A stretch of DNA of 64,000 nt from Bradyrhizobium sp. 1 (GTDB taxonomy: Bacteria; Pseudomonadota; Alphaproteobacteria; Rhizobiales; Xanthobacteraceae): NCBI RefSeq assembly GCF_023073315.1, contig NZ_JADPJH010000018.1, positions 248,494-312,493 of the forward strand. The letters are read 5' to 3'. Numbering within the stretch: position 1 is the first letter of the stretch; each line of letters starts with the position of its first letter. The notes beneath the pieces were generated by a model. That model saw only the letters and a list, made by a program, of their open reading frames with translations. It made no database searches and had not been told where the DNA came from. Made by a program: the position numbers and the translations under genes. Positions 8,976 to 16,900 of this stretch are shown piece after piece.

Positions 8976-9647
8976 ATGCGCGTTTCCGGAGTCATCATCC
9001 GCGATGTGACCTTCGCAGCCGATCTCTCCGGCGCGTTGTTCTGGGAAGAGCAGCGCCTGCTCGTCGTCTCCGATCTGCATCTGGAAAAGGGTTCGAGCTT
9101 CGCCACGCGCGGCGTGCTGCTGCCGCCCTACGATACGCTCGCAACGCTGAGCCGTCTCGCTGCTGTCATCTCCCGCCATGACCCGCGCACAGTCATCGCG
9201 CTCGGCGACAGCTTTCACGACCGCACCGCGCATGAGCGCCTGTCCGCGGACGATCGTGACGCCGTCGCCGCGCTCCAGAGCGGCCGCGACTGGATCTGGA
9301 TCTCGGGCAATCACGATCCAGCGCTGCCGTGCAATCTCGGCGGCACCATTGCCGACGAGGTCGCGATCGGCCCGATCACCTTCCGCCACGAGCCGACCGG
9401 CGCGCATGGCGAGATCGCCGGCCATCTGCATCCGAAGGCGCGCGTCTCCGCGCGCGGCCGCTCGATGGAGCGCCGCTGTTTCGCCAGTGACGGGATGCGC
9501 GCCGTGATGCCGGCCTTCGGCGCCTATGCCGGCGGCCTCAGCATCCGCGACGCGGCTTTCGCAAGAATCTTTCCGAAGAACGGCTTTGTCGCCCATCTGC
9601 TCGGTGACCGCCGCGTCCACGCGATTGCGGCCTCGCGCTGTTATTGA
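8976..9647 (+). CDS. pdeM: Ligase-associated DNA damage response endonuclease PdeM (metallophosphoesterase)
   Basis: A 223-residue calcineurin-like metallophosphoesterase. The metal-binding motifs appear in order: VVSDLHLEKG, ALGDSFHD, WISGNHD and AGHLHPKA. It is the fourth member of the ligase-associated repair set and directly follows the helicase. The ATG at 8976 (MRVSGVIIRDVTF) gives a family-like N-terminus; a GTG at 8937 is an alternative 13 bases after the helicase stop. The frame open from 8856 overlaps the helicase gene and is not family-like. Its role in repair is inferred from gene association. Confidence 0.83.
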   Translation: MRVSGVIIRDVTFAADLSGALFWEEQRLLVVSDLHLEKGSSFATRGVLLPPYDTLATLSRLAAVISRHDPRTVIALGDSFHDRTAHERLSADDRDAVAALQSGRDWIWISGNHDPALPCNLGGTIADEVAIGPITFRHEPTGAHGEIAGHLHPKARVSARGRSMERRCFASDGMRAVMPAFGAYAGGLSIRDAAFARIFPKNGFVAHLLGDRRVHAIAASRCY

Positions 9648-9695
9648 GCTGCAATCCTCGCTCTAGAACAAATTAAGAACACTTTAGCAAGTCTT

Positions 9696-9705
9696 TGATA
9701 TATCA
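9696..9705. promoter_or_regulatory. Palindrome TGATATATCA upstream of a small hypothetical gene
   Basis: An AT-rich perfect 10-base palindrome lies 60 bases before the next start codon in a 118-base gap. It could be part of a promoter or an operator; no clear -35/-10 pair with standard spacing was found. Confidence 0.25.
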
Positions 9706-9765
9706 TTGTGATTCGGCGCGTTGCCGACACAATATCTAGCGTCTGTCCGACTTTGCGAGGACTAC

Positions 9766-10197
9766 ATGTCCACCATTGCCTTCGATCAATTTGCCCTCAC
9801 CCGGATCGCCGATTTCGCGCGCTCGCTGTCGCGACTGCATCAGGCGGCGCGGCGCCAGAGGATCGATGATGACCAGTTCGACCGCGAGTTCAACGCGGTG
9901 TGCCAGTCGATCTGGGGCTACACCATCGACGACATCAGCGACGACCTGTTCTCGGTCGAGGACCACCTGTTCCTGGATACGCTGGACGAAGCCCATGCGC
10001 GCATCTTCGCGGCCGAGCAGGGCTACGACCTCATCGGTGAAGCCGGCCTGCTGACCGACTGGTGGGGCTTCTGCTGGATGATTCTGGCCGAGAAGCGCGG
10101 GCTGCTGACCCAGGAAAACCGCGCCGCTGCGCGTGCGGCGATCGAGGAGAAATATCTAGCCGCGCCGAATGTGATCGGGGTGATCATCGGGAGGTGA
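9766..10197 (+). CDS. Hypothetical protein
   Basis: A 143-residue soluble protein, rich in acidic residues and predicted largely helical, with no signal peptide and no motif that I recognise. It contains the stretches QSIWGYTIDDISDDLF and GLLTDWWGFCWMILAEKRG, the latter tryptophan-rich. The ATG at 9766 is preceded by GCGAGGA at good spacing, which supports this start over the upstream TTG at 9721. It stands alone between pdeM and a repeat, with no operon partner. No function is proposed. Confidence 0.7.
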   Translation: MSTIAFDQFALTRIADFARSLSRLHQAARRQRIDDDQFDREFNAVCQSIWGYTIDDISDDLFSVEDHLFLDTLDEAHARIFAAEQGYDLIGEAGLLTDWWGFCWMILAEKRGLLTQENRAAARAAIEEKYLAAPNVIGVIIGR

Positions 10198-10201
10198 CGG
10201 T

Positions 10202-10262
10202 CTCATGCCCCGGCTCAGCGTCGCGTCATTTCATGCCGCGCCGCGTCCGGGACACGAGACTG
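10202..10262. repeat. Short copy of the GTGCCCCGG/CCGGGACACGAG palindromic repeat
   Basis: TCTCATGCCCCGGCTC faces GCGTCCGGGACACGAGA, so the ends are near-complementary. It belongs to the same family as 11199-11332, 54484-54612 and 62308-62351, and sits between two convergent genes, where it may work as a terminator. Confidence 0.55.
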
Positions 10263-10264
10263 AA

Positions 10265-11083
10265 TTAATCCAATCCCGCCCGCTTCGCCGGCTTCTGCGT
10301 CTTCGGCACCGTCACATCGGGCAGCGCCTGGCGCACGATCTCGGCCGGCGCCGGCGCATCTGCCGCAACAGTCTCTGCCCGCACGGGCGCCACCTTCATC
10401 TCGCCGAGGCGGGCGCGGACCTGCGCGGTGAGGCCGGGATAGGAGGCGACCGGGGTGAACTCTGCGGCCTGGTCGTTGCCGAGACGGACCCCGGTATAGG
10501 CGACCAGGCCGTCGGTGGTCGCGATCACGTCACCGGCTTTCAGCGAGGAATCCAGCGCAAGATCGACCGGCGCGAGGCCGACCGGCTCGCGGCCGTTGCA
10601 GGTGCAGTCCGAGCGCAGCGCCTTGCGATAGGCGAACGCGTTCTCGCTGTCGGCGTAGCGTTCGCCGGTCTGCGCATAGGCGCCATCGATCGAGGAGCCG
10701 AAATAGACCTTTGTCGTGCTGGCAGGACAGAACGCCTGACACATCTGCGCGGGCGAGGCGAGGCCGCGCATCAGCGGAAAATATTTTCCGTCGCAGCTGC
10801 GCACGCAGAACGCCGGGCCGGAGCCGCCGGCCGCGGCCGAACGCGTCGGCGGCACATATTGCGGTGTTGCTGCGTTTTGCTGGCCGGTGAAGGGATCGGC
10901 GTAGGAGCTCGCCTGCTGCGGCACCTCGCGCTGAGGCCGCTGCTGTTGTGCTCCACCGAAGAAGAAATCAAACAGGCCTTCGGCCGAAACCGGGGCCGGA
11001 GCTGCCAGCAGCGGTGCTGCCAGGATGGCGGCCACAAGCATCGCGCGACGCCGCCGGCGCGCATGGGAGATGACTGTACGCAA
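10265..11083 (-). CDS. DUF2865 domain-containing secreted protein
   Basis: A 272-residue protein with an N-terminal signal peptide (RRRRAMLVAAILAAPLLAAP, cleavage likely after VSA). A low-complexity stretch of Gln, Pro and Ala follows. The conserved DUF2865 part carries a cysteine pattern, AFCVRSCDGKYFPL, AQMCQAFCPAS and SDCTCNGRE, that could form disulfides in the periplasm. Relatives are widespread in Rhizobiales without known function. It converges with the hypothetical gene to its left. Confidence 0.82.
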   Translation of the reverse strand: MRTVISHARRRRRAMLVAAILAAPLLAAPAPVSAEGLFDFFFGGAQQQRPQREVPQQASSYADPFTGQQNAATPQYVPPTRSAAAGGSGPAFCVRSCDGKYFPLMRGLASPAQMCQAFCPASTTKVYFGSSIDGAYAQTGERYADSENAFAYRKALRSDCTCNGREPVGLAPVDLALDSSLKAGDVIATTDGLVAYTGVRLGNDQAAEFTPVASYPGLTAQVRARLGEMKVAPVRAETVAADAPAPAEIVRQALPDVTVPKTQKPAKRAGLD

Positions 11084-11198
11084 CGCTTACTCCACCCGAC
11101 GCTACTGAACCGGGCCGGGACCAACGAGGTCTCAGCGAATGATTCACCATAGAGCGGGATGGTAAATGAGGGGTTGAGGAAGCAGATCCTGGCGGACT

Positions 11199-11332
11199 CT
11201 CGTGCCCCGGACGCTGCGCAGCGCGCCGCCCTTCGCGGCGTGATGCGCTGCAGAGCCGGGGCCCATCTAGCAAGACTGGGTCCCGGTTCTGCGTCGCATC
11301 GTTACACGCTGCGACGCGCCCGGGACACGGGA
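11199..11332. repeat. Long palindromic repeat, GTGCCCCGGACGC family
   Basis: A nested dyad: CTCGTGCCCCGGACGCTGCG at one end and CGCGCCCGGGACACGGGAG at the other, with AGCCGGGGCCCA facing TGGGTCCCGGTTCTGCG inside. The copy at 54484-54612 has the same order of segments. It lies just downstream of pyrE (minus strand). Confidence 0.7.
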
Positions 11333-11336
11333 GGCC

Positions 11337-11900
11337 TCAAGCCTTCAAAAACTCCGACGCCTTATACAGCGAGCGGAACGGCAGGCCGGCCGCGCCAAAG
11401 GTGTCGGTGGCGCCTTCCTCGCGATCGACCATGGTCAGCACCAGCACCACTTCGGCGCCGGTCTCGCGCACGGATTCCACCGCCTTCATCGCCGAGCCGC
11501 CCGTCGTGGTGACGTCCTCGACGATCACGACGCGCTTGCCGGCAAGCGTCTCGCCCTTGGGCAGGCCTTCGATCCCGAGCTTGGCGCCGTGCTCTTTCGG
11601 CTTCTTGCGCACGAAGAACGCCGCGATCGGATGGCCTTTGATCCAGGAGATCTGCGCCAGCGCACCGGCCAGCGGCACCGCGCCCATCTCGAGCCCGCCG
11701 ATGAAATCGAGATTGTCGTCCTTCAGCGTCTCATAGGTCAGCTCGGCGAGCAGCGTCGCGCCCTCGGGGTCGAGCATGGTCGGCTTCAGGTTGAAATAGA
11801 AATCGCTCTTGCGGCCCGACGCGAGCGTGACATCGCCGCGGCCGAAGGAGCGCCGGCGGATGATTTCGAACAGGCGGGCGCGGGAGGCTGATTTCGACAC
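11337..11900 (-). CDS. pyrE: Orotate phosphoribosyltransferase
   Basis: A 187-residue enzyme of UMP synthesis that joins orotate and PRPP to give OMP. The PRPP-binding signature [13 protein letters not shown] is at 124-136, and [11 protein letters not shown] supplies the catalytic lysine loop. Length is normal for the rhizobial family. The ATG at 11900 starts [20 protein letters not shown]. It is single here, with the GST gene divergent 171 bases away and repeats on its 3' side. Confidence 0.93.
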   Translation of the reverse strand: MSKSASRARLFEIIRRRSFGRGDVTLASGRKSDFYFNLKPTMLDPEGATLLAELTYETLKDDNLDFIGGLEMGAVPLAGALAQISWIKGHPIAAFFVRKKPKEHGAKLGIEGLPKGETLAGKRVVIVEDVTTTGGSAMKAVESVRETGAEVVLVLTMVDREEGATDTFGAAGLPFRSLYKASEFLKA

Positions 11901-12071
11901 GGCGGTCCCTCGGGAGCGTTTTGGAGGTGGCGGAATTTATCCGCGACGGCCCCGACATTCCAGAGGGGGTGTCTCCCGTCAACAGGGATCGGCCATCCCG
12001 GTCCGCCGGTTGTGGGGGTGCAACCTTCTGAGGTAGGTGGATGCCAGATATCTTGGGGAAGGAAATAAGGC

Positions 12072-12698
12072 ATGACCATCGAGCTGCACACCTGGAACAC
12101 GCCGAACGGCCGCAAGATCTCGGTCGCGCTGGAGGAAATGGGGCTGCCCTACAAGGTGGTGCCGGTGAACATCAGCAAGGGCGAGCAGATGGCGCCCGGG
12201 TTTCTGAAGCTCAGCCCCAACAACAAGATCCCGGCGATCCTCGACCCCGAGGGTCCGGACGGCAAGCCGGTCGGCATCTTCGAATCGGGCGCGATCCTGC
12301 TTTATCTCGGCGAAAAGACCGGCAAATTCCTGCCGAAATCGCTTGGCGAGCGCATTCCGGTCTATGAATGGCTGATGTGGCAGATGGGCGGCTTCGGCCC
12401 GATGCCCGGCCAGGTGCATCATTTCATCGCACTCGAGAACGAGCAGGACCGCGCCTACGGCCTGAAGCGCTACATGGCCGAGACCCGCCGGCTCTACGGC
12501 GTGCTCGACCGCCGGCTGGCAACCCACGACTTCGTCGCCGGCGACCTCTCGGTTGCCGATTTTGCTATTTTGGGCTGGGCCTGGCGCCACCCTCGCCACA
12601 AGGTTGATCTGGCCGATTTCCCCAACGTCAGGCGCTGGTACGAGGCGCTGATGGCCCGCCCGGCGGTGAAGCGGGGCATGGAGGCGAAGCTGGATTGA
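12072..12698 (+). CDS. Glutathione S-transferase family protein, nu-class (YfcG/YghU-like)
   Basis: A 208-residue protein with a thioredoxin-fold N-terminal domain (residues 1-85) and an all-helical C-terminal domain. The N-terminal motif TPNGRK (10-15) is that of the nu-class and Ure2-like enzymes, which use Thr/Asn rather than Tyr/Ser/Cys and often reduce disulfides with two glutathiones. FESGAILLYLGEKTG forms the glutathione-binding ESxAI site. Likely a cytosolic disulfide-bond reductase; the natural substrate is unknown. Confidence 0.86.
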   Translation: MTIELHTWNTPNGRKISVALEEMGLPYKVVPVNISKGEQMAPGFLKLSPNNKIPAILDPEGPDGKPVGIFESGAILLYLGEKTGKFLPKSLGERIPVYEWLMWQMGGFGPMPGQVHHFIALENEQDRAYGLKRYMAETRRLYGVLDRRLATHDFVAGDLSVADFAILGWAWRHPRHKVDLADFPNVRRWYEALMARPAVKRGMEAKLD

Positions 12699-12702
12699 GG
12701 TT

Positions 12703-12850
12703 TCTTCTCCCTCTCCCCGTTCTTACGGGAATAGGGTTGGGGTGAGGGGCCTCTCTCCGCACATGAGATCGACGTGAGACCTGTACCGCCTCACCCGGAA
12801 TCCGCGCTACGCGCGAATTCCGACCTCTCCCCGCAAGCGGGGCGAGGTGA
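12703..12850. repeat. Composite palindromic repeat, copy 2
   Basis: It begins five bases after the GST stop. It repeats the layout of 6147-6301: CTCCCTCTCCCCGTTCTTAC, GGTTGGGGTGAGGGGC, then CTCACCCGGAATCCGCGC and CTCTCCCCGCAAGCGGGG. Being directly 3' to a stop codon in both cases, the element could serve as a terminator. Confidence 0.72.
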
Positions 12851-12860
12851 AAACAGCCGC

Positions 12861-13496
12861 TCACACCTTCTTCGCTTCCACCGCCATCCGCACCGCGAGC
12901 CCGGCCAGCACAGTGCCCATCAGCCAGCGCTGCACCAGCATCCAGCTTGGCCGGCTCCCCAAAAATAGCGCAATCGATCCAGCCGCGAGCGCGATCATCG
13001 CGTTGACGCTGACGCTGATCGCGATCTGGATCGCCCCTAACATCACCGACTGCGTCAGCACGCTGCCGGCGGTAGGGTCGATGAACTGCGGCAACAGCGC
13101 CAGATAAAGCATCGCGATCTTCGGGTTGAGCAGATTGGTGACGAAGCCCATCGCGAACAATTTGCGCGGGCTGTCGATCGAAAGCGTCTTTACCTGGAAC
13201 GGCGAGCGTCCGCCCGGCTTCACCGCCTGCCAGGCGAGCCAGAGCATGTAACCGGCGCCGGCAAAGCGCAGCGCGTCATAGGCAAAGGGAACGGCGAGCA
13301 ATAGCGCCGTGATGCCGAACGCCGCGCACAGCATGTAGAAAACGAAGCCCAGCGCTACGCCGCCGAGCGAGACGATGCCCGCCGCGGGCCCCTGCGTGAT
13401 CGAGCGCGAGATCAGGTAGATCATGTTCGGCCCCGGCGTGAGCACGAGGCCGAGGCAGACGAGGGCGAAGCCGAGCAGGGCGGAGGTGTGAGGCAT
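12861..13496 (-). CDS. LysE family amino acid/metabolite exporter
   Basis: A 211-residue membrane protein with about six hydrophobic segments. The family signature is seen near the N-terminus (GLVLTPGPNMIYLISRSI) and in the first cytoplasmic loop; GFVTNLLNPKIAMLYLALLP follows at about residue 120. LysE/RhtB proteins export amino acids or homoserine lactones across the inner membrane. The substrate cannot be told. It stands alone with repeats on both sides. Confidence 0.86.
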   Translation of the reverse strand: MPHTSALLGFALVCLGLVLTPGPNMIYLISRSITQGPAAGIVSLGGVALGFVFYMLCAAFGITALLLAVPFAYDALRFAGAGYMLWLAWQAVKPGGRSPFQVKTLSIDSPRKLFAMGFVTNLLNPKIAMLYLALLPQFIDPTAGSVLTQSVMLGAIQIAISVSVNAMIALAAGSIALFLGSRPSWMLVQRWLMGTVLAGLAVRMAVEAKKV

Positions 13497-13596
13497 GGGT
13501 GAACCGGTGCGGGGGATTGCACGGTTCTAATATGCGTGGCCCCGCGGGGCCATCGCGCAATTGCTCGGAGGACAATTCGATCTGGTGCGGCGAACG

Positions 13597-13634
13597 CGGT
13601 GCGCTCCCTCGCCCCGCTCTTGCGGGGAGAGGTA
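13597..13634. repeat. Short palindromic repeat (CTCGCCCCGCTCTTGCGGGG)
   Basis: GCCCCGC-TCTT-GCGGGG forms a compact stem beside the polA stop (minus strand). It is a truncated relative of the composite repeats at 6147 and 12703. Confidence 0.5.
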
Positions 13635-13644
13635 AAGAAAGAGG

Positions 13645-16600
13645 CTAGTGCGCCTCATCCCAATTATTCGCCGCGCGCGCATCGACATGCAGCGGGACCG
13701 ACAGCAGCACGGCCGGGAACGGCGCGTCCTGCATCACGTGCTGCACGACCGGGAGCGTCGCTGCGACCTCCGCGTCCGGCACCTCGAAGATCAGTTCGTC
13801 ATGCACCTGCAAGAGCATCTGCGCCGAGAGCTTCTTCTCGGAGAGCGCATCCTCCACCCGCGTCATCGCGCGGCGGATGATATCGGCGGCGGTGCCCTGA
13901 AGCCGCGCGTTGATGGCGGCGCGCTCGTTGAAGGCGCGCACCGAGGCGTTCGAAGCCTTGATGTCGGGATAGTGCATCTTCCGGCCAAACAGCGTGGTGA
14001 CATAGCCGTGGCTCCGGCAGAAGTCGCGCGTCTCGTCCATGTAGGCGCGGATGCCGGGGAAGCGCTCAAAATATTTCTTGATGTAGGCGGAGGCTTCTTC
14101 GCGGCCGATGCCGAGCTGGTTGGCGAGGCCGAACGCGGAGATGCCGTAGATGATGCCGAAATTGATCGCCTTGGCGCGGCGGCGGACTTCGCTCGGCATG
14201 CCCTCGATCGGCACGCCGAACATTTCGGAGGCGGTCATCGCGTGAATGTCGAGCCCGTCTTTGAACGCCTGCTTCAGCACGGGAATATCGGCGATCTCCG
14301 CCAGCAATCGCAATTCGATCTGCGAATAGTCGGCGGAGACGAGCTTGTGTCCTGATGTCGCGATGAAGGCGCGGCGGATTTTTCGGCCGTCCTCGGTGCG
14401 CACCGGAATGTTCTGCAAATTCGGCTCGTTCGACGACAGCCGGCCCGTCGTGGTGGCCGCCAGCGCGTAGGTCGTGTGCACGCGATGGGTCTGCGGATTG
14501 ACATAGGTCGGCAGCGCATCGGTGTAGGTCGATTTCAGTTTCGAGACCTGGCGCCACTCAAGAATCTTCTTCGGGAGGTCGTGGCCCTGCTCGGCGAGCT
14601 CGTCGAGCACCTGCGCGGTGGTCGACCAGGCGCCGGTCTTGGTCTTGGTGCCGCCTGACAACCCCATCTTGCCGAACAGGATGTCGCCGATCTGCTTGGG
14701 GCTGCCGACATTGACCGGCTCGCCCGCGATCTGCTGGATCTCGGCTTCGACGCGCGCGGCGGTCTGGGCAAAATCGCCCGAGAGACGCGACAGTACCTGC
14801 CGGTCGATCGAGATGCCGCGTCGCTCCATCCGCGCAAGCACCGACGCCAGCGGCCGCTCCAGCGTCTCGTACACGGTCGTCATGTGCTCGGCGACGAGGC
14901 GCGGCTTCAGCACGCGCCACACCCGAAACGCCATATCGGCGGCCTCGGCCGACAGCGGCGCGGCCTTGTCGATCGGCACCTGATCGAAGGTGATCTTGCC
15001 CTTGCCGCTGCCGAGCAGCTCCCCCTCCTTCAGCATGGCGTGGCCGAACCAGCGCTCGGCGAGCTGTTCGAGCCCATGCGAGCCACGGCCGGCATCGAGC
15101 ACGTAGGAGATCAGCTGCGCATCGTCGGTGTTGCGCAAGGTGATGCCATGCTGCGCCAGCATCACGGCGGTGAACTTGACGTCGAAGCCGATCTTGAGAA
15201 TGCCTGATGATTCCAGCACGGGCCGCAACGCCTCGATCGCGTCGGCGTGCTTGACCTGATCCGGCGCGAGACCGGCATCGAACAGGCCGGCGCCGCCGCC
15301 GGACTGCTTGTGCGCCAGCGGCACATAGCAGGCCTCGTTCGGGGCCAGCGCCAGCGCGATGCCGCAGAAATCGGCCTGCATCGGATCGATGGAGTTGGCA
15401 CGGATCTCGATCGCGACATGACCGGCATCGTGGATGCGTGTGATGAAAGCGTTGAGCTCGGCGAGCGTCTTGATCGCCTGGTATTTGCCCCGATCGACCG
15501 GAAGCTTGCGCAAGGCCTCTTCGCGCGCGGCTGCGAGAGAAATCGGCGCGCCCTTCGGGCCCGCAGCTTTGTCCTCCTTGCTGGCCGATGCGTTGCGCTG
15601 GCCCGACGGAACTTGCGCCGGCGTGCCCGGCGCAGGCACGACGTCCGAGGGCGGCAGCGGCGAGAAGACGCTGGCGCCGCTGGCATAGCCGGGATCGGCA
15701 TCGACGTTGGCCGGATCGATCTGCGAATAATCGGCGACACGGCGCGTCAGTGTGGAAAACTCCATCGCCTTCAGGAACGCGACCAGCTTGCGTGCGTCAG
15801 GCTCGTGGACGGCGAGATCGTCCAGCGGCACCTCGAGGTCGACCTTGTCGTCGAGCAGCACCAGCTGGCGCGAGATGCGCGCCTTTTCGGCATGCTCGAT
15901 CAGCGCCTCGCGCCGCTTCGGCTGCTTGATCTCGGTGGCGCGGAACAGGAGCTGTTCGAGATCACCATATTCGACGATCAGCTGCGCCGCGGTCTTGATG
16001 CCGATGCCGGGCACCCCCGGCACGTTGTCGGTGGAATCGCCGGCCAGCGCCTGCACCTCGACCACCTTCTCCGGCGGCACGCCGAATTTCTCGATCACCT
16101 CGGGAATGCCGATGCGGCGATCCTTCATGGTGTCGTACATCGTGACGCAATCGGTCACGAGCTGCATCAGGTCCTTGTCGGAGGACACGATGGTCGCGGT
16201 GGCGCCGCGTTCGCAGGCCTCTCGAACATAAGTCGCGATCAGATCGTCTGCCTCGAAGCCGGCCTGTTCCAGGCAGGGCAGGTCGAAGGCGCGCACGGCT
16301 TCGCGGATCAGCGAAAATTGCGGAATGAGATCGTCGGGCGCCGGTGGCCGGTGCGCCTTGTACTCGGGATAGATCTTGTTGCGGAAGGTGACCTCCGACT
16401 TGTCGAAGATGATCGCCAGATGCGTCGGCCGGTTGTCCTCGGGCATCTCGCGGAGCAGCTTCCACAGCATGTTGCAGAAGCCGAGCACGGCGTTGACCTG
16501 CAAGCCGTCGGACTTGCGGTTCAGCGGCGGCAGCGCGTGATAGGCGCGGAAGATGTAGCCGGAACCGTCGACCAGGAAGACGTGGTCGCCCTTGCCGGCC

Positions 16601-16668
16601 GCCTTGGCGGCGACGGGCTTTGCGGAGGCGGGCTTGGTTTCGGCGGTTCTGGGGGAGGTTTTGGGCAT
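13645..16668 (-). CDS. polA: DNA polymerase I
   Basis: A 1007-residue family A polymerase for Okazaki fragment processing and repair synthesis. The 5'-3' nuclease domain (about 28-310) has VDGSGYIFRAYHAL and SSDKDLMQL. A Pro/Ala linker follows (~335-375), then the 3'-5' exonuclease-like domain (~390-590), then the polymerase with motif A SADYSQIELR, motif B RRRAKAINFGIIYG and motif C QVHDELIFEV, all intact. In the exonuclease-like domain the E. coli acidic residues D355, E357, D424 and D501 align with E421, R423, T500 and A576, so proofreading is probably absent. The ATG at 16668 was chosen because upstream codons read through a repeat; the ribosome site is weak. Confidence 0.93.
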   Translation of the reverse strand: MPKTSPRTAETKPASAKPVAAKAAGKGDHVFLVDGSGYIFRAYHALPPLNRKSDGLQVNAVLGFCNMLWKLLREMPEDNRPTHLAIIFDKSEVTFRNKIYPEYKAHRPPAPDDLIPQFSLIREAVRAFDLPCLEQAGFEADDLIATYVREACERGATATIVSSDKDLMQLVTDCVTMYDTMKDRRIGIPEVIEKFGVPPEKVVEVQALAGDSTDNVPGVPGIGIKTAAQLIVEYGDLEQLLFRATEIKQPKRREALIEHAEKARISRQLVLLDDKVDLEVPLDDLAVHEPDARKLVAFLKAMEFSTLTRRVADYSQIDPANVDADPGYASGASVFSPLPPSDVVPAPGTPAQVPSGQRNASASKEDKAAGPKGAPISLAAAREEALRKLPVDRGKYQAIKTLAELNAFITRIHDAGHVAIEIRANSIDPMQADFCGIALALAPNEACYVPLAHKQSGGGAGLFDAGLAPDQVKHADAIEALRPVLESSGILKIGFDVKFTAVMLAQHGITLRNTDDAQLISYVLDAGRGSHGLEQLAERWFGHAMLKEGELLGSGKGKITFDQVPIDKAAPLSAEAADMAFRVWRVLKPRLVAEHMTTVYETLERPLASVLARMERRGISIDRQVLSRLSGDFAQTAARVEAEIQQIAGEPVNVGSPKQIGDILFGKMGLSGGTKTKTGAWSTTAQVLDELAEQGHDLPKKILEWRQVSKLKSTYTDALPTYVNPQTHRVHTTYALAATTTGRLSSNEPNLQNIPVRTEDGRKIRRAFIATSGHKLVSADYSQIELRLLAEIADIPVLKQAFKDGLDIHAMTASEMFGVPIEGMPSEVRRRAKAINFGIIYGISAFGLANQLGIGREEASAYIKKYFERFPGIRAYMDETRDFCRSHGYVTTLFGRKMHYPDIKASNASVRAFNERAAINARLQGTAADIIRRAMTRVEDALSEKKLSAQMLLQVHDELIFEVPDAEVAATLPVVQHVMQDAPFPAVLLSVPLHVDARAANNWDEAH

Positions 16669-16737
16669 GCCGCAATGTATGAATTTTTGCGAGTTTTGAC
16701 AGCCTTGCGAGGGGGATTTTTGGGTCGATTCACACCT

Positions 16738-16900
16738 CATCGTCTCTCGTCCCGGACAAGCGCCGCGAAGCGGAGCGCAGATCCGGGACCCATAGCCACA
16801 GGAAGTGGTTTGGCGATGACTCGGAGTTGCCATCTCCCGCCATAACTCCACCCTGGGGTTATGGGTCCCCGCGTTCGCGGGGACGACAGCGAGTTCGTTA
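16738..16900. repeat. Palindromic repeat cluster (GTCCCGGACAAGCG family)
   Basis: CTCGTCCCGGACAAGCG with GCGGAGCGCAGATCCGGGAC forms one dyad; GGGGTTATGGGTCCCCGCG with TTCGCGGGGACGAC forms another. It fills the space between polA and the end of the acyltransferase gene, whose stop codon lies at its edge. Confidence 0.6.

Noticed and set aside
15247..16845. 532-codon plus-strand frame opposite polA
   Set aside because: Composition is Arg/His/Asp-rich in the way of antisense shadows of GC-rich genes, and the minus strand carries a full DNA polymerase I with all polymerase motifs.
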